Assembly (NCBI GenBank): GCA_029891385.1
Contig: CM057224.1
Coordinates: 2,542,001 to 2,606,000 of the forward strand
Reading direction: 5' to 3'
DNA from: Erythroxylum novogranatense
Lineage: Eukaryota > Streptophyta > Magnoliopsida > Malpighiales > Erythroxylaceae
Length of the DNA stretch: 64,000 nucleotides
The notes beneath the pieces are model-generated. The model searched no databases. It saw only the letters and a list, made by a program, of their open reading frames with translations, and was not told where the DNA came from. Made by a program: the position numbers and the translations under genes. Shown here in pieces: positions 23,303 to 35,214 of this stretch. How positions within the stretch are numbered: the stretch's first letter is position 1; each line of letters opens with the position of its first letter.

Positions 23303-24434
23303 GTTGGATCTGCCCAAAAATGGCAAACTTCAAATGGGGAATTGTTGGCTCCGCTAAATGCAAAAGAATCAAGAACAGTAAGATAGCTTTCTTCGAAAGT
23401 AACAACGTATATATACATGTTTATGACTTATTTCTGACAAAAATGCTCACTTTATCCAAAAACAAGGATCAGTAATAGATAAACACAAGATTGCATATAT
23501 ATTCAAGAAAGGCATTCTCAGAGATCCCAGAAAGAACCTTTCTTGAAAGTCTCAACCAAACTATAAACTGAAACTAAAAAGAAACTAAAATCTTCGCAAC
23601 CCAAAACGAGAAAACTGAACTAATGCAGTTACGTTGTTAATAACATGGCATAGAACAATCAACGAAGCCCAGATGCCAAAAGGAAACTCTCACTTACAAG
23701 TCTCACGTACGAGGAAAGATTATGTAGATAATGATCAGGAACGACGAGATGAGAGGAAAAATGAAAAAGGGCACCTGTGATCCTGATAAAAGAGTCGAAA
23801 AGATTTGTGCTTTTTGGACCCCAAATAGAGGTTTGTTTAATAAACTTGATAATAATAGAATGCTTTGAAAAAATCAAACAAATGGGAGGCAGGAACCACC
23901 AGAAAAAAAATGAGAAAGCTTCGAGCCGTTAGGATTGTTTTATCCTTTTGCACATTGAATCGACATTGTGTGCAGAGTCGTTAAGCGCCAGTTATGGTAG
24001 TTGGTTGATCGGTTTGTTATGTTGGGTTGAGGTCCAAGTCACAGCCCAACACGTTCCTTTTCTCATGGAAAGCAAGCCTAGCTGGCCTACTCTGTGCATG
24101 GACCTTCGTACTATGAATTGGAAGTGAGCCGAAGTCTCACAGCTCACCCATGCCAAGGTGACAAATTACAAAAGATTTTAGGCAAAATCTGCTGCTGACT
24201 TGACCAGCTAAGTTGGAAAATATCTGAAAGTGGGAGGCTCATTGGTAAATGGACGAGTCTAAGAACAGAGAAGGAAAGCGAAAACGACGAATTGATATTT
24301 TCCCCTCGTTTTGAACATGACTGAAGTATGGCAGATGAAGAACCGGTGAAGGACAAGATAAGAAGCGTACAGAACAACACTCTGCCTTTCACACATTGCC
24401 TCCTCTCTCTGTACTTCGCCATTATAGGATAAAG
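23303..24434. promoter_or_regulatory. Divergent 5' region between SNAP and PHS1
   Basis: The two start codons are 1.1 kb apart and point away from each other. The minus strand has a plausible 3' splice site (TTTTTGGGCAG, near 23308), so the SNAP gene likely has a 5'-UTR intron and starts near 23.7-23.9 kb. PHS1 transcription probably begins near 24.3 kb. No TATA box is convincing on either side. No gene is seen in between. Confidence 0.45.
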
Positions 24435-27400
24435 ATGGAAACTTTACCATTCTCTGCTTCTCATTCCAAGCAAATTTCGCGTCCCAAGTGCTTTTCAACC
24501 TTCACAGCTTTCAACTCTAAAGCCGGGCTCTCAAGGGTCTTTTTTGTCAGAACCACACATCTGAATTGTTCAAGAAGAAGGAATAAATTGTCTGTCAAGA
24601 ACATAGCCAGCGATCAAAGGCAACGGGAACAAGAACTGAATGGCTCTGCCAGTAATGGAGGTTGGGTTTCTGACTACAAAGTTCTTCAATTTCTACTCTT
24701 CTCATAGTCTTCATGTTGTTAAGGTTTCTTAACTGCGGTGTTCTGTTTTTATTGTAGCATCTCCTGTTCCAATATTTTCGGATTCAGAATCCATTGCGGC
24801 TAGCATCAAATACCATGCTGAATTCACGCCGTCCTTCGCTCCGGACAAGTTCGATCTTCCAAAAGCGTATGTCGCCACCGCAGATAGCGTTCGTGATTCG
24901 CTTATTATCAACTGGAATGCCACATATGAATACTACGAAAAGCTGAATGTAAAGCAAGCTTACTATCTATCCATGGAGTATCTACAGGTTTGTTGTATGT
25001 GTTGCCAATGCATGAGGTGAAATACCAGTTTGACTGTTAACAGTAACTTCATTCTTATATATATATATATATATTAAAAATAAAAAATATTTAATTTTTT
25101 TAAATTTTGAGGGTTCAGTGAATCACTGGGCCCCATGTATCTTGATCCCTGACTGTTAACAATCGTGTGACCTGAGGTACTCTTTTCTGTCAACCACAGG
25201 GTAGAGCATTGCTAAACGCTATTGGCAACTTGGAGCTCACAGGGGCTTATGCAGAGGCTTTGAGAAAGCTGGGACACAATTTAGAAGATGTATCTAAACA
25301 GGTCAGATTGCTCCACATATGCAAATTCTATTGTCATTATCTTGCATGATTCGGTACTATATTCCACAACTTCAGCAAGAACTAAGAAGAATTCGGCTTC
25401 AGGCATTGTATTGGATTGAATTTAGCACACATAAGCATATTGAATAACTTAAAAGCTGCTTAAAAATGATAGGAGCAAGTTGCTGCGCTTGGTAATGGAG
25501 GCTTAGGGAGGCTTGCTTCTTGTTTTCTGGACTCTCTTGCCACATTAAACTACCCTGCTTGGGGATATGGAATTAGGTACAGATATGGTTTGTTCAAGCA
25601 GCTCATAACCAAAAATGGTCAAGAAGAAGTGGCAGAAAGTTGGCTTGAGGTAGTTTTTACACTGTTTCATCTTGTTTAGACGAAGTAATGTTCTCTTTTA
25701 CCTTTAGATATAATTTTGAAACTGAATTATCAAGTTTCTCTTGTAAGATGGGCAATCCCTGGGAAATTCCGAGAAATGATGTATCATATCATGTGAAATT
25801 CTATGGGGAAGTTGTCACAAATCCAGATGGAAGTAAAAAATGGGTTGGAGGAGAAAACGTAACTGCTGTGGCCTATGATGTTCCTATTCCAGGATACAAA
25901 ACCAAAACAACAATAAACCTTCGACTTTGGTCCACCAAAGTTGCGCCTGAAGCGATCGATTTACAGTCTTTCAATATAGGAGATCATGCTAAAGCTTATG
26001 CAGCTTTAAAGAACGCTGAGAAGGTTGCTAGAAATGAGAATTTGGTTCAGTTATTAAGTTCCAATGACCGGAATTTGCGCTCTGCTCGACTAATTTGCTG
26101 TTATATTCTTTTATAATCAGATTTGCTACATCTTATACCCTGGAGATGAATCAAAAGAAGGAAAGATTCTACGGCTGAAGCAACAGTATACACTGTGTTC
26201 TGCATCTCTGCAAGACATAATTGCTCGTTTTGAAAGGAGATCAGGAGAAACTGTAAATTGGGAAAACTTACCGGAAAAAGTGGCAGTGCAGATGAATGAT
26301 ACTCACCCAACGCTTTGCATCCCGGAGCTGATAAGAATACTAATGGATGTGAAGGGTTTGAGCTGGAAGGAAGCTTGGAATATTACTCAGAGGTATATGT
26401 GTGCAAGGACTAGTTCAGTTACTTACACTTAAAGATCGGATCTTTTCCAGGCGATAAGTTTTATTCAACATCTGGAGCATTAAGGAGAAGTTATTTTGAT
26501 AGTTACAGTTTAAAAGTTGGCTTCTAGTTTCAGAAGTTAAAGTTCCTTATGCGTACCGTTGTTATGTCAGAACTGTCGCATACACAAACCACACAGTGTT
26601 ACCAGAGGCTTTGGAGAAATGGGGATTTGATCTCTTGCAGGAATTGCTTCCTCGACATGTTGAGATCATTGGGACGATTGATGAGGAGGTAAGATCAGAG
26701 AGAGTGTATTTTCAAGGATCACATTAAAGTTCATTGTATACAACTTTTTTGTAGGCATACATGACCATTCTCTAGAATGCTTTTTCTCTGGTCTAATTTC
26801 TTGAGTTTTACATGTTCACCAGCTGATTCATACTATAATTGCCGAATATGGAACAGAAGATCACGACTTGTTGCAACAAAAGCTGAAGAAGTTGAGGATT
26901 CTGGACAATGTCAAGTTGCCTGAATCAGTTGTGGCGTTGCTCGTTAAACCAAAAAAAAGTTTGACTGTTGAGTCCGTCAAAAAAACCGAGGTTAAGGATG
27001 AAGAAGATACACTTACTGAAGAAGAAGAAGAAGAAGAAGAGGAAGAGGAAGTAGAAGGAGAGTCCAACAACGATGATATAATGGAGGAAAAAGATGAAAT
27101 GATATTTGAGCCAGATCCAAAACTACCAAGATTGGTTCGCATGGCCAACTTATGTGTTGTTGGTGGATCTGCTGTGAATGGGGTTGCTCAAATTCACAGT
27201 GAAATAGTGAAAAAAGAAGTATTCAATGATTTCTATGAGGTAACAAATCAATATGCTATTCATTTTTATGATTCTTCTTGATTTCTCCATACATGGAAAT
27301 ACTGCTTTTTTGCAAAGTCACTGCTGCATAATTTGATGACCTTCACTAAAGCTAAAATTCTTTTTCATGGAAATCCAAAACTTCATACTTTCTTTCAGTT

Positions 27401-29108
27401 GTGGCCCGAGAAGTTTCAGAATAAAACCAACGGGGTGACACCAAGAAGATGGATTCGTTTCTCCAACCCTGATCTGAGCAACATTATAAACAAGTGGATT
27501 GGAACAGAAGATTGGGTCTTAAACACTGAGAAACTGATGACACTTAGAAAGGTAAATAGTGTTTTTTCAGGTCAAAACCTCTCGGGTACACTGAGAAACT
27601 CTTATCAGTGTCTTCGGCGAGAATTCTTTTCCTGATATGTAGGGTTTATATAGATATCTTCAATTCCTGGCATTGTAAAAAGATTATAACAGAAAGTCTA
27701 TGGGTTTTTCTCAGTTTGCTGATAATGAGGATCTCCAATCTGAGTGGAGGCAATCGAAAAGAAGAAACAAGATGAAAGTTGCCAGCTTTCTTGAAGAAAA
27801 AACTGGTTACATTGTCAGTCCTGATGCAATGTTTGATGTTCAGGTCATTATCCTTCCTTCAACTGCTTATCTGCACGAAATGTTTATATCAAATTAGCCA
27901 ATGAGACCTCTGTAGATTACATCTAATTGACAGATAAAGCGCATCCACGAATACAAACGGCAACTACTGAACATCATGGGAATTGTGTATCGCTATAAGA
28001 AAATGAAGGAGATGAGCCCTGAGGAACGAGAAAGGAGTTATGTTCCAAGAGTATGCATTTTTGGGGGCAAAGCATTTGCTACATATGTCCAAGCCAAGAG
28101 GATTGTGAAATTCATCACAGACGTGGGGGCTACTGTTAATCGTGATCCAGAGATAGGCGATCTTCTGAAGGTATAAACTTTGGTTGAAAGTTGGTGAAAA
28201 TGCTGACCAAACCACTGCAGTTGTTAGTTATGACTTGACAATATAACAATGCCTCCTGCACTCTGCAATCATTCACAGGTTGTTTTTGTTCCTGATTACA
28301 ATGTTAGTGTAGCAGAGGTACTAATTCCTGGAAGTGAGCTGTCCCAACATATCAGGTAATTGCGATACATTGTTACTTCCAAGAGAGTCTTGGTTGTTTC
28401 TGAACTTCCTGCCTCTTTCTCCTTGAACATGTTCTATAACAGTACAGCAGGAATGGAGGCAAGTGGAACCAGCAACATGAAGTTTGCTATGAATGGCTGT
28501 CTCCTGATTGGAACGTTAGATGGGGCTAATGTAGAAATAAGACAAGAAGTGGGAGAAGAAAACTTCTTCCTTTTCGGAGCCCGAGCCGAAGAAATTGAAG
28601 GGCTAAGGAAAGAGAGGGCTGAGGGAAAGGTAGGCTTGTCAGGAATTAAAGTATCATCACTAGTTAAATCTCAACTTGAATTGGTTCTGTGATTGAAATT
28701 GTAGTTTGTGGCTGATCCACGGTTTGAAGAATTGAAAGCATTCGTGAGAAGTGGTGTTTTTGGCCCTTATAACTATGGGGAACTCATGGGATCATTGGAA
28801 GGAAATGAAGGTTATGGCAGAGCAGATTACTTCCTTGTTGGCAAGGACTTCCCTGGCTACATTGAGTGCCAAGAAAAGGTTGATGAGGCATACCGAGACC
28901 AGAAAGTAAGCATATATTTTCTTAAAACTTGAGTAATTCTATATATTGAAGACTGAATTAGTTTGATTAATGCTTCTGAACACTGCAACAGAAATGGACA
29001 AGAATGTCAATCCTGAACACAGCTGGATCGTATAAGTTCAGCAGTGACAGAACAATCCATGAATATGCAAGAGACATATGGAGGATCGACCCTGTTCTAC
29101 TACCTTGA
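24435..29108 (+). CDS. PHS1: Plastidial alpha-1,4-glucan phosphorylase (L-type)
   Basis: Starch phosphorylase: reversibly releases glucose 1-phosphate from alpha-1,4-glucan ends in the plastid, using pyridoxal phosphate. Fifteen coding exons keep frame: 24435-24660, 24758-24987, 25200-25301, 25473-25649, 25748-26023, 26121-26392, 26571-26688, 26823-27239, 27399-27551, 27715-27843, 27934-28170, 28279-28355, 28443-28629, 28705-28905, 28992-29108. They give 972 residues, against about 962-966 in Arabidopsis and potato. The first 50 or so residues are Ser/Arg-rich, as in a transit peptide. [15 protein letters not shown] and [12 protein letters not shown] are active-site blocks. The PLP lysine is in GTSNMKF (near 818). 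An acidic insertion (about 510-570) with eleven Glu in a row is the L-type hallmark absent from cytosolic PHS2. An ATG 13 codons upstream (24396) is in frame and cannot be excluded as the start. Confidence 0.97.
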
Positions 29109-29219
29109 ATTGTCAACTTTTGTTCTTATGTGCTGTGTAGACATGGAGAGATTTGATTCAACAAATGAGCAAGAAACAACTTGTTACAATGAAGTCAGTA
29201 TTACAACAATCTGTTATAA

Positions 29220-30050
29220 GAAATTAAAATAAATTTAATTAATTAAAAAATAATTTATTTTTTAAGTTTTATTTAATATGTAAATATCATCAGTACATTA
29301 ACAATCAAATGATTTTTATTTTGTTTGACAAAAAGAAACTAAAAAGAAAACAAAATTAAAAATCATAATAAATTAATTAGTCAAAATTTTAAATTAATAA
29401 ATTTTATAAATTAAAATAAATCAATTAATTTTATTAACTAATAGTCCTTTTAAAGTACATTTTAAATTCTTTAATAGTATACTTCACATACATTGATCAA
29501 ACAACCTCTTACCTATAACTCTCTTAATGCATTGTGATGTGGGTTGATGTGAATTGATTAAGGAATTTAGAAATTTAGTGTTATTATTATTTTACTATTA
29601 TTATCCTTTTATTGCGTCTCTTGCTAGCTTTAGTTTTTCTTTATTATTATTCTTTTAGTATTATACTATTATTATTCTTACTGTTATTATTTTTATTTGT
29701 GATTAGTATTATTAGTGTTTTTGCATTTATTTTTGTTGTATCTTGAGTTTAGGGTTTTTTTAAATATTATTATTCTATTTAGTGCTTTTATTTCTCCATT
29801 ACCTGTATTTTCATCTATTTTATATTTTCTGAATTATTTTTGTTACCTGCATTATTCTTATATTGTCTCATTTACATGTGGGTCTACCGGAAACAACTTC
29901 TCTACTATGTAGGGGTAAAACTGCGTATTATCGGACCTCCTCAAACCTTGCTTCATTGTGAAATTTCGAACTGGGTGATGATGATGATGATGATGATGAT
30001 GGTTAAGTTTGGGACTAGAAATCTTACAATTAGGGTTCGTAGTAATTGGG
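29220..30050. other. AT-rich intergenic DNA downstream of PHS1
   Basis: About the first 100 bp are PHS1 3' UTR. The rest holds 'aattaattaaaaaataattt'-type low-complexity sequence, (TTA)n-like tracts near 29580-29700 and a short (GAT)n run at 29975-30001. No gene recognised. Confidence 0.5.
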
Positions 30051-30055
30051 GGTTT

Positions 30056-30215
30056 TATTGCACATCAAATTCTCTATTCCAGTTACTCTGTTTTAACCCT
30101 GTTTTATTAAATCTCATCTATACATTTATGTGGAGTCTACATAAATATATGAATAAGATTTAATAAAACGTGATAGGAACACTATAGCCAGAACAAGAGA
30201 TCTGATCCCATTTTA
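30056..30215. repeat. Short MITE, relative of 18845 and 38355 copies
   Basis: Shares 'acatcaaattctct', 'agttactctgtttta' and 'atttatgtggag' words with the other copies, and ends in 'agagatctgatccca'. The central 'ataagatttaataaaac' pairs with 'gttttattaaatctcat' to form a stem. Confidence 0.55.
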
Positions 30216-30359
30216 TGGGGGTCTAATTTAGGTTCTTTATGTCTATTAAGTATTAAATTGTGTTTTTTTTAAACCTAAAATTAACTATAAATCCACAATC
30301 ATTAGCTATGCTATAGCATTAGCTTATGCATTAAATAGGTATTTGTCTATTTTTTTTTT

Positions 30360-30690
30360 TTGGTAGATAAAGCGGACGAAGCCCGAAAAAAAGTCTCTAA
30401 CTAACGAACATAAGGAACACCTATCACATCATAAAAGAGCCACGAATTTACCGCATCCGGTGGGCTAACTAAAGGATGAAAACCCAGACTAAAGTCATAA
30501 GTATGATGGGATAAAGCATCGGTGACGAAATTTCCCTCCCGATGTATATGTGTAATCGAAATCCTCTCGAAAGAGTCCATTTGCTAGCGTATTCGGGCAA
30601 TCAAAGCGGCAATTAAAGCAATAACCTCATACTCTCTATTAATCATGTTAACGGCTAACAAATTATCATTGGAAACAAACTTATGCATTT
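30360..30690 (-). mobile_element. LINE RNase H (RVT_3-like) fragment
   Basis: Minus-strand translation gives NLLAVNMINREYEVIALIAA, then FERISITHIYREGNFVTDAL, then SLGFHPLVSPPDAVNSWLFY. This is the C-terminal RNase H-like domain of plant LINE-type elements, whose hallmark is I.HIYREGN..AD.LA followed by the LLxD-like end. One stop (IR*QMDS) interrupts it. It is a dead fragment. Confidence 0.75.
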
Positions 30691-30847
30691 ATATAGTGAA
30701 AAATAATCATGTGGCAAAACCATCATTAGATTGTAATCATCATATATCTTTTCCTATATATAGATATGTAAGCTAGGTGCAATGTTTCTGCTTTGTTGCA
30801 ACTGCCTAGGTGTTGACAAAGTAATTTACATTATGATAATATAGATG

Positions 30848-30990
30848 ATGAGTTTGGAGCAATTGGTAAGGTTAACTCGTGATATGAAAACTGTCTCTTT
30901 GTAAAATATAAAAAAAATGTTACGTATAGTTGATGACTTTTTTTCGACTCTTACAAAATGGGAAACTTTGTGCGTTGAGATACCCCCTAT
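30848..30990 (+). mobile_element. Au-like SINE, degenerate
   Basis: Starts 'agtttggagcaattggtaag', close to the head of the tRNA-derived Au SINE family. It continues with 'gaaaactgtctctttgtaaa' and ends in 'ttgtgcgttgagatacccc', like the Au tail. The B-box region between is deleted or mutated. Confidence 0.6.
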
Positions 30991-31364
30991 AATTATTATT
31001 ATTTGATGGATTTAAGTCGTCTAAGAAGAAATTTGTCCGAGTCTAATTTAGTTTATTTATAATATAATATATCATATTTTAATCTAAAAGTTTAATGCAA
31101 TAAGTTACGAATTCTATTTTCATATATAATTCATTCATTTCAATCTTATGGTTTCTTTTCGATACCAGATTACTCCACTTATAAATTTCTAATATGTTCC
31201 CCTTCACGAGTAAATCTATCTATGCCCAAATTTATAGCTAATACTAAGCCATTCTACAAATTATTATTCATATGACTTAAATTCATGAATCTTTTTGGCA
31301 AACTTAACTCTAATGCCAATGGTAGGTTTTTAGAGGATTAGAAAGAAATCAGATCAAATCTAAA

Positions 31365-31751
31365 GTTATGTTTAATTGGGAGATTATTAATGGAATGGAA
31401 TGAAATGTAATATCATTCCATCATTTGAGAATATGACTTATAATGGATGGAATGGAATAGGATGAAAGGGAAGAATTTCACGTTACATCTCATTTCATCC
31501 TAAACAGTAAAAATAAGTTACTTTCGATTTGAGAGGTTTAAAATAGAATGTAAAATGATAAACAATATTTCATTATATTATATTATGAATCATTCTTTCA
31601 AATAATATTTTATTATATTACATTATAAACCCTCTTATCTCTTCGAAATATTAATTTTCTAATATTACGTTTATCCATTTCATTATAATCATTTCATTTT
31701 ATTCTACTATATTACATTTTATTAAAAGCTTTACATCCAACTAAACATAAC
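31365..31751. mobile_element. MITE with terminal inverted repeats
   Basis: Left end 'gttatgtttaattgg' (31365-31379) and right end 'ccaactaaacataac' (to 31751) are inverted copies of each other with one mismatch. The 387-bp interior is AT-rich with 'attccat' repeats. No coding capacity. Superfamily not assigned because the target duplication is unclear. Confidence 0.7.
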
Positions 31752-32045
31752 CCAAGTAAACTCATACATCTTCGGTGGTACACCTTCGGTGACCAAAATA
31801 GCCTATTAGTACGGTCGTTAGGTACCTTCGGTAGGCACGGTCGCTAGGCACATTCAGTGAAAAAAAACAGCCCGTTGGATACCTTCGATGGAAAAAAACA
31901 GACACTTTCAATTGCCCAAATAGACTGTTAATATGGTCATTAGGTACTTTCGATGGAAAAAGTAACCCGTTGATATAGTCGTTAGATATCTTCAGTGAAA
32001 AAAACAGCCCCTTAGGCATCTTCGGTAGAAAAAACTACCCGTTGA
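31752..32045. repeat. Variable-unit minisatellite, array 1
   Basis: Six or seven degenerate repeats built from 'accttcggtgaaaaaaacag', 'cccgtt' and 'gtacggtcgttaggta', with units of about 26-60 bp. A second array of the same family is at 37590-37785. The repeats create an apparent minus-strand open frame of 85 codons, which I regard as spurious. Confidence 0.75.
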
Positions 32046-32519
32046 TCAACAGATCATATTTTAACTCAAAACTTTTAACACAATGAGTTATAAATTCTTA
32101 TATCTCTTACCGACATAGAATCCTCTATTTGTAAATTTTCAACGGAATATGCATACGTATATGATAATAATGTCATTAAGAGGAATTAATAATGTTTCAT
32201 TGTCAAGCGTGTCAATTCCACGAAAGCGAGGTGGAACCAAAACGGAAGCACATAGCTAAATACGTACCATGAAACTTTATGTCATATGGAATGGTCCTCA
32301 CAAATGTAAGGATTCACTGACCTTCTGTCTACGGACCGCGTCGTATTAAAGCACTAGAGGGTATCCCTAAAACCCATTAAAAATCATAACCACTGTGGCC
32401 ATTCAATTTTTAATGCCGGACTGTGCACGATGAGACAATGAAAACTCTTGTCGGTGGTGTTCTTAACATAAGTTTCCTGAACAGCAAACGTATGACTTTT
32501 GTTTCTTCCGGTGTAACGT

Positions 32520-32840
32520 GGAAAATTTTTTTTAATTACATTAGGTATCTTACAGACTAATCTTAAGTCTCTATGATCTCACCCTAAAAATTTAGAGGAT
32601 ATAAATCTGGAACTTCAAGATCCCTCGCGCCCTACGTAGTACACTGACTTCTCATGCATGAAGAGTCTTTTCACATACAGATAGATTGTTTGATGATTGG
32701 TCATTACTAAATTCTCTCGCTTCAACATCGTGTTCTCATCACCCCAGATTTTAAGAGCTTCAACTCCCACACTGTCGCTAGAAGCGAGGCGTCCGTAATT
32801 GATCCGATCAAGGAGCTTTGCCTAAAGGCTAGATGACACT
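32520..32840 (-). mobile_element. tRNA-derived SINE-like repeat, copy 1 (5' truncated)
   Basis: Reverse complement of the body found at 34490-34775 and 35350-35645. It shares 'taattgatccgatcaag', 'cgctagaagcgaggc' (against 'gcctcgcttccagcgac' in the plus copies), 'agattttaagagcttcaact', 'gtaacc...gtacactgac' and a T-rich start that is an A-rich tail on the minus strand. The tRNA-like head is missing. Confidence 0.6.
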
Positions 32841-32899
32841 TAACTTGTCGTGATGTAGTTTTCTAGCTAGGGTTTCAACGTAATGACTCTGTTTAATTA

Positions 32900-33135
32900 G
32901 AAGTAAAATTTTTAATAACATAGAATGAAATAAAATAATTTATAATAAAATAAAATAAAATTAATATAATATTAAAAAATATTGTTAGAAAAAATAAAAG
33001 AGTTCGTATTTTATCTGAATTAAAAGTTTATAATGTAAAGTGATGATAATTTATTTATTATTTATTATTTTATATTAAAATTTTCATTTTCTTTTGAAAT
33101 AATAAAATTTTATTTTATTTCATTAATAATTAAGT
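32900..33135. repeat. Palindromic AT-rich MITE-like element
   Basis: The left half ('taaaatttttaataacatag', 'aatgaaataaaataat') is matched in inverted form by the right half ('attttattttatttcattaa'). It is probably a short MITE or foldback element; exact ends are uncertain. Confidence 0.45.
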
Positions 33136-33349
33136 CCTGATTTATATGATTAGTACGGTAGGAATAGTTACTATGATTTGACATGTTCACATGGAACGAT
33201 TTGACCAAAATATTATATATTCTCTTGTCTTTACTTTCCTTTGCACCAAAAAAACATATTCTGAAAATAATTAAAAATATATAGAGCCGTGAAATATATA
33301 TAATATCAGAAATATATATAATATCATGAGATATTATATTATCATAAAT

Positions 33350-33655
33350 GATTGAATATTTAAAAGATTTAATTGGTAATAGATTATTTTAAAATTGATC
33401 AAATTTTAAAATTATTTTAAAAGTTATTTTAATTAATCAAAGAATTTAAAGTTTAATAAAAAACTATTAAATAAAAATTAATTGACTTATTTTGATCTAT
33501 AAAATTGATTTATTTAAAAATTAACTGATTAATTGATAAACTAATTAATTTTAATAACAAAAGTTATTAAAGTAATTCAAACTAAAAGTTGAACACTAAA
33601 TGAAAAATGAGATGGTTCAAAATCGGCTGAATTTTTAATTATTAATAGTATATAA
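33350..33655 (+). repeat. MITE-like AT-rich repeat, copy 4 of 6
   Basis: Same orientation as the copies near 1262 and 2490: 'aagaatttaaagtttaataa', 'aattgacttattttgatcta', 'taactgattaattgataaac', ending 'gttcaaaatcggctgaat'. Confidence 0.6.
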
Positions 33656-33659
33656 CGCA

Positions 33660-34340
33660 TTTGACAAGAAATGAGCTTGATAATGACCGAATAAGATCTT
33701 AAATTATTAATGAAAATTGTATTGCAATTACAAATTTTATTGACTATTTTAAGTGTAATTATTTAATTATAAATACTCATAAATAAAAATAGTAAATGTC
33801 ACCCAAAACTAATCAATCAAAGGCAAATCAAATAAACTTTAAATTGAATTCATATTCTATTCAAACTAATTTAAAATTTGATCAAAACAATATTATTTTA
33901 CATTTAACTTAAACTATAAGATTGAGTCGTTCGATCAATCGGCCTATTATTGTTCTTAATTATAAATTATCAATGCATGAGTGTAATTATAATAAATTAA
34001 AGTAATAGAACACTATGATGATAAGATTATGATCATAATGGTAGTTGGGATCAACCATTTAAAATTTTAGGTACAATAATTAAAAACTCTCATTGTAATC
34101 ACTAAAATACATAAACAGGCAATGGATCTTGGATGAACAATAGTGTTGCATAGAGAACTGTGCAGACCAATTGGATTACGTCGTACTTTAGATCATTATA
34201 AATTGGAAAGCTAAGAACATTGTTATCTTGATCACTTAATTTATAGTCGAATCTTGTCACCTTCGGCAACCCTTACATAAAGAAGAAGCTAAAAAATGTT
34301 TCAAGTACGTATGTTTTAAGTTGAATAAGAAAAGGAAAAT
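33660..34340. other. AT-rich intergenic DNA, nothing recognised
   Basis: No open frame, repeat or RNA gene could be identified here. Confidence 0.5.
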
Positions 34341-34344
34341 CAGG

Positions 34345-34775
34345 ACGAGGGGTGGATCAATTGATCCAGATTTCTCACTTAAGACTCTCCCCTTAAAGGA
34401 AGTCTTGAGTTCGAGTCACTACAAAGGAGAAAAAATAGACATATTCCTATTGATAATCCTCTAGCCCCTGGATAAAATTTCTTGATCGGATTAATTACGG
34501 AAGCCTCGCTTCCAGCGACATAGTGGGAGTTGGAGCTGCTAGAAAATCTGGGGGTTGATAGGAACTTGATGATGAGCAGGGGAGTCAGTGATCAATCATC
34601 AGTTGAACAATTTAGAGTATGTGAATACTCCTTGTGCGCAGAAATGTACAGGCTACGTAGGAACTTGAAAGATTTTGGAGTTCCAGATTTACATCCTCTA
34701 GACTTTTAGATGAGGTTGTAAGGCTTAGGATTAGTCTGACTAAGCCAGAATACCTAATTTAAATATTTAAAAAAA
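34345..34775 (+). mobile_element. tRNA-derived SINE-like repeat, copy 2 (fullest)
   Basis: Begins with a tRNA-like head: 'gggtggatcaattgatccag', a possible A box, and 'gagttcgagtcac', which fits the Pol III B-box consensus about 55 bp further on. The body carries 'gatcggattaattacggaag', 'cctcgcttccagcgac', 'gggagttggagctgct' and 'gtacaggctacgtaggaact'. It ends in an A-rich tail near 34770. About 430 bp, no open frame. Class is inferred from head, tail and copy number. Confidence 0.6.
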
Positions 34776-35214
34776 AAACCACGTAGGAGCTAGGGATAAG
34801 GTGGCTGGTTTGGACGGTTGGACCTAGACTATTGGAACCAGCCCATAAAGATCGATACTCTGCCACAGGTCGAGATGTTGTTTTCAAGACTTAAATGATT
34901 CGAGGGATAAGATTATGACAAGTTAACAAACAATCAAAGCGTGGAGGTCCATAGGGACAAGACTGAAATTGACCTGTCAAGCTTTTCAAGCATCGAACTC
35001 GAGCTTGATGATAATATTGGTTTAGGACTGCTTTTATCAAGCATACGAGGATCTATCATCACTGTTCCCATTATTCATACAAGTATGGTTTTAAATCATG
35101 ATCTCGATAAAAAGAGTCTTGAGTTCTTCTTATGTAATTAAGTCCAGTCAAGTTAACTCACTTGATGCACAAAGTTTTTCGATTTGTTAAGCAACCAATG
35201 ATACACAATAAAAC
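34776..35214. other. Spacer between two SINE-like copies
   Basis: Unrecognised sequence with moderate GC. The 66-codon frame at 34941-35141 shows no family resemblance. Confidence 0.4.

Noticed and set aside
26861..27148. 95-codon serine-rich minus-strand frame
   Set aside because: Antisense shadow of the acidic insertion in PHS1 exon 8.
29975..30001. (GAT)n run as a possible coding Met/Asp tract
   Set aside because: Short simple repeat in AT-rich intergenic DNA without a surrounding gene.
31762..32019. 85-codon minus-strand open frame
   Set aside because: It is made entirely of minisatellite units and repeats the same peptide words; no family resemblance.
31752..32045. Regularly spaced repeats considered as a CRISPR array
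   Set aside because: Unit lengths vary widely, spacers are not unique, and the host is a plant nuclear genome.
34400..34420. GTTCGAGTC as part of a tRNA gene
   Set aside because: No acceptor stem or anticodon arm could be folded; the word belongs to a SINE-like repeat.
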